A DNA stretch of 25,447 nucleotides from positions 887,392-912,838 of the forward strand of contig BLXT01005946.1 of the NCBI GenBank assembly GCA_019648995.1, read 5' to 3'. Made by a program: the position numbers and the translations under genes. Below, piece by piece: positions 12,801 to 20,557 of this stretch (its first letter is position 1; each line of letters starts with the position of its first letter). The DNA comes from Plakobranchus ocellatus. Its lineage: Eukaryota; Mollusca; Gastropoda; Plakobranchidae. The notes under the pieces were generated by a model that worked only from the letters and a program-made list of their open reading frames with translations, made no database searches and was not told the origin of the DNA.

Positions 12801-15800
12801 CAAATGCAGTGATTGTTTTCCACTTTGACGTCAGTCTTGGAAGACATTCACTAGCAAGTACAAACATGCTTCAATATTTTCCTCACCTCCTCTCCAAACT
12901 TAATCTGTTTGTCCTTCAGTCTTTGTTTTCTATTCACACTACCTTCCATGTAGCAGTACAGGTCAATAAGTAGATTATGAATGGTTACAGGTAGCACTTT
13001 TGCAGTATTTGAGCAGCAATGTTAATAAGATAGCAAGGACATCCTAAGAATACCATTTCAAGTTGATGGTTACAGAGAACAGATTGTCTGAGCTCATGGC
13101 CACACAATTTGCTAACTTAAGGAAATTTGTTTGTTTATGCTGATTCAGAAACGTACAGTCAGGGAGAGAATATTAACAGGACAAGATGCTTAAAATTTTC
13201 CAAAAGCAAAATAAATTTGTTTTAAAAGGAACACTTGGCAGCTATGTTATTATGACGCTGACGCTTACAAAAAAAAAGACAGAAATAGAAACAAAGCCTA
13301 ACCAAACATTGTCATATTCCTGAGTAGAATTGACTGGTTTGGTTTCAAATAAGTTAATTTAGCAAAGGGGAGTAAATTTGTTACCTGTTTATCATATGCA
13401 GCCTGTCGTTTCTCTGCATCCCTTATGACATCACCCATATTTCGATTTTTGTTTTGCAAGCGCTCTCTTGCTTTTTTCCTAGCTGCTTTTTTCTTCTCTC
13501 TTTCCTCCTCTTTCTAAAGCAAAAAACAAAGTTTTTTCCAGTATTACTGAAAACCAACACTTTTGCTTTTAGATCTTTTGGTCAAACACAATTTACAACA
13601 AAAAAAAAAAAAAAGGAGGAGGAGGAGGAGAAACCACCAAGCTTGTTTTTAGCCTGTTTTAAACATCATTTTATAATTTGAATACAATAATAAATAAACT
13701 TTAAAGCAATGAAAATTGAATTTCTTGTCCACATTTCTTTTCAATGGAAAGCTTACTATTATAATTGCATGTTATTGCATGTGTAATATTTTACTTACCT
13801 TTGCATTGTAAGCTTGAGCTTCTTTAATAACTTCTTCCTTGAATGGTAAAATGTTCGGCACACCAGGGTCTTTCCTTTTTGACGCTGAAAGTAAAAGAAG
13901 TTCACAAATAAGAGCCAGTGATGGAAAAATTAAATGTCTTAAGACCAATTCAAATGAGTCAAACTCAAATATTGAATATTTTCAGTAAAACATAAAAGAC
14001 AATATATTCAATTATTAATAGGCTCAGCAAAGGTACAAACTGGATACCAAAATATAATCAGTGTTATAGCTTTTAGTTTAAAAAAGCCATGCAAAAAAAA
14101 AAAATCCTTGTTTTTTCCAACTCATTATGCCCAGTCTTGAAATAGATGCTTTAATATCTCTCTCTCTCTCTCTTCTTAAATGTTATGCTATTGTGTAGCA
14201 GTCTCAAAAATTGAGTCGAAAGTGCAGTCTGAAAATATCAAAGTGGGTTGAAGATCTAAAACTTACAACAATTGTTCTTTTAACTTTATATGGACACAAT
14301 AAATCAAGTCATTCTTATTTGTTCCTTACAATAAATCTCTGATATCAGAAGTAATGACATTTAACCATACTAAAAATTGTACGCGATTTTAAATTTACTT
14401 CAAATTAATAGCAGATATATGACAATGGCGGTCACAGAAACTGCCAAATATTTGAATGATCTACATGCAACCCATTGTCAATGTTTGGCCTTTGATTTAT
14501 AATCATCTTTGATAATGATAGACCTGAGGAAGATCAGGATATTACAAATTTAAACAGAAGTAAGGAGGAAAAGAAAACAGATCCAATGTTCGATATTTTG
14601 CTTATCACAATGTGAAGTCTAAATCTGGACCTCATCTTCTAAAGTTAACTCTATATTTATAAACAGATCAAATTTCTATCCTGATTATGTGTCTGCTAAT
14701 ACACTAATACACCTAAATCTAGTTAACCCTCTGTATTCTTGAAAGACAATTTCATTTTCCACCAAGAAGTTAAATGTCTATAGATCTAGATAGGGATCTA
14801 AAATATTTTCTGGATTTCTTGGCTTCATATAATATAAAAAATTTTTGCTTGGTCAAAATATGAATTCTATGCTTATTGTGATGGATATGAAATGATATAA
14901 GAACACAATAAAACCGACTTTCAATTCTTTTTTACTTATGAAAACATTAAAATAATGGATTTTTTTTTTTTAATTTAAACAAAATGATCTTATTCTTCAT
15001 ATGTACATGTTTTTTGCCTTAAAGGCCAAAGTATAATGGAGGCTGCAGTTTTAAAGACCAACTAGTCAGCTACCAGCATGTTTGGAAACTCCGTAGTTTC
15101 TTTGATGAAAAAACATATGAAGCCAGCTGTGACATCTAGCTAGTCAAGGTGTCTGAGCTATCCGTTGTGTATTACAGCATGGCAGAAACAGTTTCTCTGT
15201 TTGATGACTTGCAGTTGAAAGAAAATGGGTATACCATTACATCACCACCTGCAGTTTTTCTGACCATTGCCGCAGGAGTTTCGAACCTAGCCCCAGACTA
15301 TGCCACACCAAAATTATATTAACTGCCACATACAAACGTGTAATATCAGCCATACAAGAACTGTCCAGGTTGTAGCCAATGGAAGTTTGCCCTTTAGGCA
15401 TTATAATTCAGACTAGAAATGAGATATCTTAAAAATTTAAAGACTAAAATGATCAGAAATATTTCGGCCAACATGGTGCAACATCTCAAAAAGTAGAATT
15501 CTTGTAACCAACAGATTTTCTCAGGCAGCCTAAAAAAATGTATAAAGTTACATGCTACAGAATATTGTCTAAAGTAAGAGATGAAAAAAGGAATCATCAT
15601 CTTTATATTCAGTTCCCAAAATCAATCTTTTTCTTTGAGAGATTTGAGTTACAAACAAGACCAATTATAGGTATATTTTGTATCCAATATGCTTTATCCA
15701 GCATCTGAATGGACTGGTTAATATCATAGAGAAATTATTTTAAAATTGTCAATCAACCAAATTGAAGAAGACATCTTTGATATGACCACATGTGCACTCA

Positions 15801-16557
15801 TCAATTTAAGCAATAAATGCAGCGGTGAGTTAAAGGTCTAGGTGAGCAATTATAAAAAGCACAGTACTTCAAGCGCAATGATGAACAGTCTTTTAAACAT
15901 ACTGTTACTGATTTTATTTTTTTTTTCAATTTTCGTTTTCATAGGTGTCTTTTCAGAAAATAACCACACCAGTAACTAATGAGAGAATGAGAAATTATAT
16001 CTTTAAAAAAAAAATTGACATAAAGGTAATATGTACATTACTGACCAGTACTGACATGCTGAATGTAAAATTTTGTATTCTCACCTTTCTTTGGATTCTT
16101 TTTGGCTTCTTTTCTCAACTTTCTGTTGTGTTCTCTTACCTTAAAAAAAAAAAAAACAAACAAACAAAACAAAAACCACATGCATCTAGTTTCAAGATAA
16201 ATACTGCTGTGAGCTGCACTTTGTTTGCATAATTTTTGTATGAACTGGATTCAATATTTCAAATTCACAGGTATATTTTAGCTGATTACTGATTGACAAT
16301 TTGACAGCTTAATTTTGATATGAACCAAAGCTATTAATGAGCACAAAATTGAATGTTTTCACAACTTTTTTTTCAAACATTTAATCTTTAAATTTACCAG
16401 TCTGTAAGAAAATTAAAATAATTGGTAAATACACAAGACAAGACTTTTAAGTCTAAACGTGTTATTTTCGGTTATCATTTGCAAATCAAGCAATCCAGTC
16501 ATACCTTCTTCTCTACTTTGACTCTATGTTTTGTGGTCTGTCTTTTGCTTTTCTTTC
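767..16557 (-). CDS. GNL3: Nucleostemin-family GTPase, GNL3/GNL3L type (partial, 11 exons placed)
   Basis: This is a nucleolar circularly permuted GTPase. Known family members shuttle between nucleolus and nucleoplasm and act in 60S subunit and pre-rRNA processing and in proliferation control. Joining the minus-strand exons 16505-16557, 16085-16139, 13799-13884, 13385-13513, 11513-11602, 9391-9526, 7787-7890, 7069-7207, 5775-5862, 4248-4359 and 767-832 gives 352 uninterrupted codons, and every splice phase agrees. Counting from the first full codon of the 16505-16557 exon, residues 1-64 are very basic ([29 protein letters not shown], then DPGVPN), and 65-107 form a charged, probably helical segment. 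DARDP lies at 150-154, NKID at 180-183, GFPNTGKSS at 264-272, PGITK at 289-293 and LLDSPG at 306-311: the permuted order G5-G4-G1-G2-G3. The motifs resemble both vertebrate paralogs. The N-terminus is GNL3-like, and the GTPase segments ([17 protein letters not shown]) are GNL3L-like, as expected of an invertebrate pre-duplication ortholog. The start exon is tentative and the C-terminal part lies beyond position 1. Confidence 0.93.
1780..1802. repeat. (GA)n microsatellite
   Basis: An alternating GA tract with one GTGA interruption. Confidence 0.9.
2610..2765 (-). mobile_element. tRNA-derived SINE
   Basis: Read on the minus strand from about 2765, the head GGCGTCGGTGGCACAGTGG contains a good RNA polymerase III A box (TGGCACAGTGG, 2747-2757) seven or so bases in, as in a tRNA. 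A B-box-like GGATTTGAGCC lies at 2694-2704, about 40 bases further on. The GC-rich block stands out from the AT-rich intron. The B-box word occurs a second time at 2630-2640. The body runs to about 2610 and no clear tail or target-site duplication was found. The B box has diverged from GGTTCGANNCC, so this copy is probably inactive. Confidence 0.65.
2630..2640 (-). repeat. Second copy of the SINE B-box word
   Basis: GGATTTGAGCC is repeated exactly 64 bases from the copy at 2694-2704. This suggests an internal duplication or a dimeric SINE body. Confidence 0.5.
3413..3454. repeat. Compound inverted repeat (hairpin)
   Basis: CTTTCGAT (3413-3420) pairs with ATCGAAAG (3447-3454), and inside it CACAT (3427-3431) pairs with ATGTG (3441-3445) around a nine-base loop. 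It is too short for a typical miRNA precursor, and its role is unknown. Confidence 0.55.
4248..4359 (-). CDS. GNL3: Nucleostemin exon: G3 motif LLDSPG
   Basis: The exon has 112 bases, with acceptor tctccttag and the consensus donor gtaagt. It enters in phase 2 (split Lys AA|G) and leaves in phase 0. It encodes [20 protein letters not shown], containing the G3 DxPG motif, and ends AAVLRNVVK. Confidence 0.95.
4360..5774. other. Nucleostemin intron between the P-loop and G3 exons
   Basis: AT-rich, with no coding-like stretch. It contains the 5085-5131 dispersed repeat end. Confidence 0.7.
5085..5131. repeat. Dispersed repeat end, copy 2 (pairs with 372-417)
   Basis: This is the same-orientation partner of the 372-417 block, sharing the core actttttc and the terminus accctgtat. 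The similarity ends sharply after gtat in both copies, as expected of an element boundary. Confidence 0.45.
5775..5862 (-). CDS. GNL3: Nucleostemin exon: P-loop GFPNTGKSS
   Basis: The exon has 88 bases, with acceptor tttaccag and donor gttggt. It enters in phase 1 and leaves in phase 2. It carries the G1 P-loop [20 protein letters not shown] and the G2 region VGANPGIT. Relatives normally have Val where this protein has Thr before GKSS. The catalytic Lys and Ser are intact. Confidence 0.95.
5863..7068. other. Nucleostemin GC-AG intron
   Basis: On the minus strand the intron begins gcaagt after AG and ends tttaccag. It is otherwise AT-rich with no recognised element. A box-C-like GTGATGA on the plus strand near 5991 was examined and not accepted as a snoRNA. 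Confidence 0.75.
7069..7207 (-). CDS. GNL3: Nucleostemin exon before the P-loop; GC donor
   Basis: The exon has 139 bases, with acceptor tttcttcag. It enters in phase 0 and leaves in phase 1. It encodes [17 protein letters not shown] and INVGVVG, the strand leading into the G1 loop. The donor reads AG|gcaagt, the classic non-canonical GC form. The next exon supplies the rest of the Gly codon (G|GC). Confidence 0.93.
7208..7786. other. Nucleostemin intron, no further features
   Basis: AT-rich intron bounded by gttaga and tttcttcag on the minus strand. I see nothing else in it. Confidence 0.7.
7787..7890 (-). CDS. GNL3: Nucleostemin exon: [20 protein letters not shown]
   Basis: The exon has 104 bases, with acceptor tttgtcag and the weaker donor gttaga. 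It enters in phase 1 and leaves in phase 0. It completes NKID and continues LVPKE..WLKYLR.ELP.VAFKAST, a hallmark of the family. Confidence 0.94.
7891..9390. other. Nucleostemin intron with a degenerate acidic coding-like patch
   Basis: This 1.5 kb intron is AT-rich with many poly-T runs. On the minus strand between about 8930 and 8690 it contains short acidic and serine-rich readings (DESDSQADD, then SESDELGRP and [10 protein letters not shown]). They are broken by stops and one frame change, and could be an old transposase N-terminus. A perfect small hairpin, CCCGAA-acac-TTCGGG, sits at 9131-9146. Confidence 0.5.
9131..9146. repeat. Perfect six-base-pair hairpin
   Basis: CCCGAA and TTCGGG are separated by acac. 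It stands out as GC-rich within AT-rich intron and has no known role here. Confidence 0.6.
9391..9526 (-). CDS. GNL3: Nucleostemin exon: DARDP motif and start of NKID
   Basis: The exon has 136 bases, with acceptor tctccag and donor gtaatt. It enters in phase 0 and leaves in phase 1. It encodes [11 protein letters not shown] (G5-like motif of permuted GTPases) and RLVLVLNKI. The Asp of the G4 NKID motif is split by the intron (G|AC). HGSRS replaces the LGCRC-type residues usual after DARDP. Confidence 0.95.
9527..11512. other. Nucleostemin intron with a candidate dispersed repeat
   Basis: This 2.0 kb intron is AT-rich. Positions about 10160-10610 differ in texture, with CpG-containing words such as gaaccgggtccgcg, and end with three related phrases (aaatcgggatttctcg, aaattgggagacggg, aaatcgggagacctgg). 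This is probably an interspersed element of unknown family. Confidence 0.45.
10160..10612. repeat. Candidate interspersed repeat with reiterated atcgggag units
   Basis: The stretch has a higher CpG content than the flanking intron. Its right end repeats the unit a(a/t)tcggga(t/g) with variations at about 10507, 10538 and 10587, and includes gagattcccaatt as a near reverse complement. No termini, duplications or coding region could be defined. Confidence 0.35.
11513..11602 (-). CDS. GNL3: Nucleostemin exon: linker plus AFYKEFKK
   Basis: The exon has 90 bases, with acceptor catcaccag and donor gtatgt, and is phase 0 at both ends. A serine/threonine-rich linker leads into [12 protein letters not shown], the conserved helix before the G domain (YYKEFRK in relatives). 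Confidence 0.9.
11764..11799. other. Assembly gap (36 N)
   Basis: An unresolved run of N inside an intron. The true length is unknown. Confidence 1.
12736..13116 (-). pseudogene. Degenerate hAT-superfamily transposase fragment
   Basis: Reading the minus strand across frames gives a recognisable order of hAT-type transposase blocks. First comes [17 protein letters not shown] (about 13050-13000). After a frame change comes [16 protein letters not shown] and then [20 protein letters not shown] ending KHV (about 12990-12860). After a second frame change near 12855 comes [19 protein letters not shown], ending at a stop at 12736-12738. The GCPCHLIN, LLIDIYYY and RKILKHVSTRWLSL blocks are characteristic of a hAT-related family common in animal genomes (ZMYM/SCAND3-like readings). 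Here STRWLSLG is reduced to a broken CTLASE. Two frameshifts and the short length show a dead relic inserted in a nucleostemin intron. The alignment is from memory, not a search. Confidence 0.72.
13385..13513 (-). CDS. GNL3: Nucleostemin exon: charged helical segment
   Basis: The exon has 129 bases, with acceptor tgctttag and donor gtaaca, and is phase 0 at both ends. It encodes 43 residues starting [18 protein letters not shown] and ending AAYDKQ, a strongly charged and probably coiled-coil region that sits in the same place in GNL3 relatives. Sequence here is poorly conserved, but length and composition fit. Confidence 0.85.
13602..13630. repeat. Poly-A followed by (GGA)n
   Basis: A run of As followed by five GGA units, within the short intron 13514-13798. 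This is simple repeat, not coding. Confidence 0.85.
13799..13884 (-). CDS. GNL3: Nucleostemin exon: [10 protein letters not shown] block
   Basis: The exon has 86 bases, with acceptor ttttcag and donor gtaagt. It enters in phase 1 (the split codon is GCG, Ala) and leaves in phase 0. It encodes the KDPGVPN..PFKEE signature of GNL3-type proteins. Confidence 0.92.
14157..14174. repeat. (CT)n microsatellite
   Basis: A perfect alternating CT tract. Confidence 0.9.
15275..15305 (-). mobile_element. Possible degenerate SINE head (B box with nearby A-box-like word)
   Basis: On the minus strand GGTTCGAAACTCC (15275-15287) is a near-perfect RNA polymerase III B box. TGGCATAGTCTGG (15293-15305) just upstream resembles an A box, but the spacing is much shorter than in a tRNA. 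If this is a SINE, its promoter is internally deleted. The surrounding 15040-15300 is less AT-rich than its flanks, which suggests the body lies there. Confidence 0.4.
16085..16139 (-). CDS. GNL3: Nucleostemin exon: [18 protein letters not shown]
   Basis: The exon has 55 bases. Its acceptor follows a long T-run ending in aag, and its donor is gtgaga-like (AAAG|gtga). It enters in phase 0 and leaves in phase 1. [14 protein letters not shown] matches the most conserved N-terminal block of GNL3 proteins almost residue for residue. Confidence 0.92.
16140..16504. other. Nucleostemin intron, no further features
   Basis: A short AT-rich intron of 365 bases with a poly-A run next to the acceptor. 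Nothing else is seen. Confidence 0.75.
16505..16557 (-). CDS. GNL3: Nucleostemin exon: basic N-terminus [17 protein letters not shown]
   Basis: The exon has 53 bases. The acceptor reads tatatttcag on the minus strand and the donor is gtatga. It enters with two bases of a split codon and leaves in phase 0. The KKSKRQT block is the conserved lysine-rich start of nucleostemin proteins and would serve as a nuclear/nucleolar targeting signal. Confidence 0.88.
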
Positions 16558-17816
16558 CTGAAATATAACAGAGATTGTGAAAGATGAATATGCTAACTGG
16601 CAGATTGCCAATTGGTGGGTTATCATCTCTGTTGTAATCTATAAAGATTTTTGAGCAAGTCCTGCAATTTAAAAAAGAAAAAAAAAAAAGGCTTTAGTGC
16701 TGAATGTAAAAATGTAACTGTGTTGAATTATTCCTATAAAAATGATCATCTGCCAACACTTTAAGTTCTCTTACTACAAAAGAAAGAGATACCAATCATT
16801 TTTTAGTTTACCTGAATCTACTTGTGGTATTTGAATAGTGTTGCCACAAAATGAGATATTTCATTTTTTTTTTTTTTTTTTTGGAAAAATCAGCGATATC
16901 TCGACTCCCAACCACAGATATTGGCTTGAGTCAAACATTGCAGGACTCTCCCAAAGGTTATAAGAGAAATCTGCATATAATAAGTCAGACCTGATGGTAG
17001 CCAACACTAAAATTGTCTGAAAGAAAAAAAAGCCCCCAAACCAAAACAATTTGTTGGCATTTTTTAGCTTAAAAATTAGGATTTCCAGGAACCAATTTTT
17101 GGTTTGCACAAAACCTGTAGGAAAAAAATCAAGCCTGAAAAGTTGATGATTCTGATGGCTGCAAAATTATTTACTATACATTTTCCTGCCACAAAACATC
17201 CCATTTTGTAATTTCACTACACATTTTATGTTTACTGGACATACTCATTGGTACCCAATTGTATGTTTCCTCTGTGTGAATTTAGTCTTTGCATGGGTAT
17301 CAATATTCAATTATTGTCATCACAAAGGACAAAGGATGTAGGTTCAGTCTATATCAATTGTTCAAACTTGGCTTGCAACTCATTAGTAATGCTCTCAGAA
17401 CATCTTTTTTATCAACTAATTATTGCCAGTTGTAACTTTACACTGATAGATCTGGAAGGAGGGGCCATATTATGAAGGATTCTCAAAAGTTCATCCATTA
17501 CATCCTATGATCTTTTTGACGCTAAAAAACATGCTTGCAGTTCTTTTTTTTTTTTAAGAATCAAAACTGTTTCCGTGTAAAAAAAAAATGGTTTAAGAGA
17601 TAGTCTAGAATAATTTCCTTCATAAAATAATTCCATTTTCAACTCAAATTCACCAACCCTGGCTATATTGTAGGGCCATGGTGGTCATGATCCACCTCTG
17701 TGCAAAATATTTCAAGTGGATTATGAAATATTAGCTAATAAAGTGTAGATCAACCAAACATAAGCTTGTTAAAATATTAGATTTAAAAACACAGACAAAA
17801 TCACGAGTTTTCATTA
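16558..17816. other. 5' region of the nucleostemin gene
   Basis: This is AT-rich sequence that should contain the start exon, the 5' leader and the promoter. The only start I favour is 17236-17248. A strong-looking minus donor at about 16812 (TCAG|gtaaac) has no in-phase ATG. No TATA box can be singled out in this AT-rich DNA. Confidence 0.5.
17236..17248 (-). CDS. GNL3: Tentative first coding exon of the nucleostemin gene
   Basis: The first confident exon begins with two bases of a split codon, so the start exon must end in phase 1. Here the minus strand reads ATG AGT ATG TCC A followed by a good donor, gtaaac. Spliced to the 16557 acceptor this gives MSMSRKKSKRQ, a short basic start of the kind this family has. 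The second ATG has an A at -3. Competing phase-compatible starts exist (for example ATG TGT A|gtgaaa near 17216 and ATG ATT G|gtatct near 16796), so this choice is inference and needs transcript support. Confidence 0.38.
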
Positions 17817-17822
17817 TTTATT
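17817..17822 (-). terminator. Candidate poly(A) signal AATAAA
   Basis: AATAAA on the minus strand, followed within 30 bases by TTTTGTCTGTGTTTTT, a U/GU-rich downstream element. It would serve the reading frame ending at 17915. AATAAA is common by chance in AT-rich DNA. Confidence 0.35.
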
Positions 17823-17914
17823 TAACATGAAAGACACTTTGTCACAAACAACATTTTCTTTCAAACACACTAAGACAGCTACATTTTTTAGAAGAGATAT
17901 TCTAATGGAGAAAT

Positions 17915-18103
17915 TCAGTAAAATTGTATCCATGCCTCAATAGTTGTGAATCTGTGATATCCACTAGTTAAACAAGTTTTTCGCATTTTCACATCATAAT
18001 AAACTTCTGTATCGCTCAATTCAGTGCACAATTTGATTCTATATTTGAAAACTGTAACATCAGGAAACGACCCTGTAGGAGCGTTGTGTCCAGGGCACTG
18101 CAT
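17915..18103 (-). CDS. Unrecognised short protein or terminal exon
   Basis: The minus strand has a 62-codon reading frame from ATG (18101-18103) to TGA. It begins MQCPGHNAPTGSF and continues through KYRIKLCTELSD and TCLTSGYHRF. Composition is balanced and contains three cysteines, unlike the low-complexity chance frames nearby. About 90 bases beyond the stop an AATAAA is followed by a GT-rich stretch, consistent with a 3' end. A possible acceptor (atgcag|TGC) lies at the start, so it could be the last exon of an upstream minus-strand gene. I do not recognise the family, and the frame may be chance. Confidence 0.3.
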   Translation of the reverse strand: MQCPGHNAPTGSFPDVTVFKYRIKLCTELSDTEVYYDVKMRKTCLTSGYHRFTTIEAWIQFY

Positions 18104-19392
18104 TGTAATACACTATGTCTGTCTACTGTTCAAGCCCTATTAAGTAAGATTACAGCTGTAACAAACAATGTAGATAGCATCTGAGCTTGATGTCTCATGT
18201 TACTTTATCTTGATTAACCTTGAAGCTGAGCAGCCATCTAAAATGATTCCACACAAAAGCAAAGGAATCTCTCAACAGTAGTTGTATTGTGAATGTTATG
18301 CCCAAATTGAAAGAGCAAATTTTTATTGATGTATGTATAAAAAGCATAGCCTAAAATAAGAGTATGGTAGAAACCAAAAAACCTTGTTGAGTAAGCAAAG
18401 GTTAATAAACTAGATTTGGCGAGCTCCAAAAACAGGTCTGAAATAGCAGATGCTAATTTCTATGTCAATTATTTGATTAACTAAAAAAATTAATTCCTTT
18501 TTTGGGGGGGTAAGCGTGTTCATGACAGTGTAATTAAACTACACTAGCAAGAAAATGCGTTTTTGTTCTTTCTTTACGTTTAAAAAAAAATATGTGCAAA
18601 CCTCCGAAAAAAGGACACACCTTATATCCAATTTTTAATAGATGCATTCAGGACGTCTCGCTGCTTTAAAATTGGGAAAAAAGGTCAGTTTGGCTCTTTC
18701 AACACATTGTTCAAGATTTTCCTTAACGTTTTAAGAGTGATCAGGGAGTTCCAAGTTTACCGATGACCCACATGAGAGACAGGAAATTTCCTACAACATC
18801 AGCATCTTGTGTGTCATCACAAAGCATAAAATTATAAGCTTTTGACATAAGCACTTATATCGGCTTCCGCCAAATCTTTTTTGTGTTAAACTCAAATGGG
18901 GTTCTACCTACATTATCAGAACATACAAACGCTTAGTCGATTTGTCCGATTTAGAGATCAAATGCAATAATGAAAAACAATCGATCTCTCATGTTTTTTT
19001 TCAAGATTAGACCTTATCAACTAAAATCACTTCATTTCATCAATATTATTGGTAGGCCTAAACAAAACCCACAGAAAGTAACTCCTGGGGACCACAGATG
19101 GTAAGGATTACCTTTTTTTTTTTCATTTCCTTAAAAAGCAGCAAGTCAAAACTGTTGTAAGTAACTGTATAGGACACATTTATCTGATTACAAGATATGA
19201 GATTTAAGGACTTTTCAATAAAATGTTCAGCAAATTTACGAAAAGTTATAACTTTTTTGTATTGGACTGCCCTGGACATTTATAACGCATCACAACATAA
19301 TTATAAATGTATATGAGTGAAAGCCTGTCAAACTTTCCCTAGATTTGACAGGAAGTGTTTTCTCAACTGTTCAACCATTTGCACATTTGAGA
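18104..19392. other. Intergenic AT-rich sequence
   Basis: No gene or element is recognised. Short reading frames on both strands lack coding character. Confidence 0.6.
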
Positions 19393-19440
19393 CACGTTCT
19401 GTCAAACCAGGGCATAAGGTACCCTGGCCTATTTTGAAAT
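19393..19440 (+). repeat. Inverted repeat unit, left copy (pairs with 24120-24174)
   Basis: CTGTCAAACCAGGGCATAAG followed by GTACCCTGG matches the reverse complement of 24132-24162 with about five differences in thirty. Weaker similarity extends on both sides. It is probably the conserved part of a dispersed repeat. Confidence 0.5.
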
Positions 19441-19862
19441 ATTGCTGTGTAAAGTTAATACACTATTTTTTAGCTACATTTTTTTATTGCATATTCCAAT
19501 CCTAAAGACATTAGTCTTGAGGTTTATTATCAAAAAACAATATTTTTGTGTTTGAAAATACACTTAATACGGTATTTCTTTGACAGAGGTCTAATTCGTG
19601 ATCGAGAATCATGCAAAACATGACCTTTTTTACACAATGATTTTAGTCATTAATCATAAGCCACTCTGGCATGATTTGGTATCACTGTAATCGGGAAAAC
19701 CTGAACTTTCTCAATATAGCTTTTTTTTCCACATTTAAAATAATTTCCATCAAGCTCTTCTATGATAAAATTTGTGAAAATATAGCGTCAGTTGATAGCA
19801 ACCGAGGGAAATCCCCTAAATCCAAACAAATGAGTGGCTGAGAACGGTCACGTTGCTTCAAA

Positions 19863-20240
19863 ATGGCATCTAAACAAAACATCATTTGAGATGCTTTGAA
19901 CTCTGCGAAAAGCTCGAATTATAGCAAATGTTGTGCACTTGACCGTCTACTAAGCTTAATAGAAGAATATTTAATGGAAGAGGAAGAAGAGGAGGAAGTA
20001 GAGTCAGATCAAGGGCTACTGGAAGAAAGTTTAAAATAAGTAGATCTAACAGAGTACGATAAATTAAGAGAGCTTACTGCCGTGGCTGACTTCCGCAAAC
20101 TCCTCTTCGCTCACTACAACTGGCCACAACATGGCGGCGATGCTTTTTGTGCCCAAAAACCACCAGTTGCAGGGTTGGCGAAAGGAGGGCAGCGTAGTGA
20201 GCGGGCAGTCTGCACTAGCAGCAATTTATTGGTAACATAA
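19863..20240 (+). pseudogene. Stop-interrupted acidic reading frame, family unknown
   Basis: One plus-strand frame reads from an ATG in a good context (aaaatgg, 19863) to TAA at 20238-20240. It is 126 codons, with only TGA at 19887-19889 and TAA at 20037-20039 breaking it. It begins MASKQNII, then NYSKCCALDRLLSLIEEYL, then an acidic run of glutamates, then after the second stop VDLTEYDKLRELTAVADFRK and LLFAHYNWPQHGG. The balanced composition on both sides of the stops suggests decayed coding sequence, either an old transposon gene or a dead gene copy. I do not recognise the family, and readthrough or splicing cannot be ruled out. Confidence 0.4.
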
Positions 20241-20466
20241 AGATGGCTAAGCAATATTATTACTTACTTAGCAGATCCCAATTTGATCTATGGAAATGAA
20301 AATTGAACTGCATTTTCTATGTGATACCAAAATTATTATATCCATTTTTTAAATTTTTTAATAAAGTAGGTTTTAAGAGCTTCCCATGTGTGAAACGATT
20401 ACATTTTCCACTTAGTAAATAACTATTTACAACTGTTAGTTTTGGACACATATTATCAAATATATC

Positions 20467-20482
20467 CTCTCTCTCTCTCTCT
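20467..20482. repeat. (CT)n microsatellite
   Basis: A perfect CT alternation. Confidence 0.9.
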
Positions 20483-20557
20483 AATCTTGATCGACCCTGC
20501 CCTTCCTCAAAAACTTAATGACATTTTGTACCGGCAATGTAAAGAAATTGACTTTGT

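Larger units (their letters stand above)
11603..13384. other. Nucleostemin intron with assembly gap and hAT relic
   Basis: This 1.8 kb intron contains a 36-base run of N (11764-11799) and the degenerate hAT transposase fragment at 12736-13116. The exons on either side join phase 0 to phase 0 without needing an extra exon. Confidence 0.75.
13885..16084. other. Nucleostemin intron with SINE-like fragment
   Basis: A 2.2 kb AT-rich intron. It holds a (CT)n tract (14157-14174), a SINE-like segment near 15275-15305 and several AGATCTA words. No coding-like stretch was recognised. Confidence 0.7.

Noticed and set aside
12880..12950. Extra nucleostemin exon ending at a gtgagg donor
   Set aside because: No acceptor keeps it open in phase 0, the flanking exons join correctly without it, and the sequence fits a hAT relic.
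10995..15597. Box C/D snoRNA candidates in nucleostemin introns (for example ATGATGA near 15591-15597 with CTGA near 15519-15522; ATGATGG near 11074-11080 with CTGA near 10993-10996)
   Set aside because: Vertebrate GNL3 introns host C/D snoRNAs, so I looked for them. The boxes are present by spacing but lack complementary terminal stems and clear C'/D' boxes, so they are likely chance matches.
16813..16865. Nucleostemin first exon ending at TCAG|gtaaac
   Set aside because: The donor is good, but the phase needed by the next exon puts a TGA upstream and no in-phase ATG; the available ATG is in another frame.
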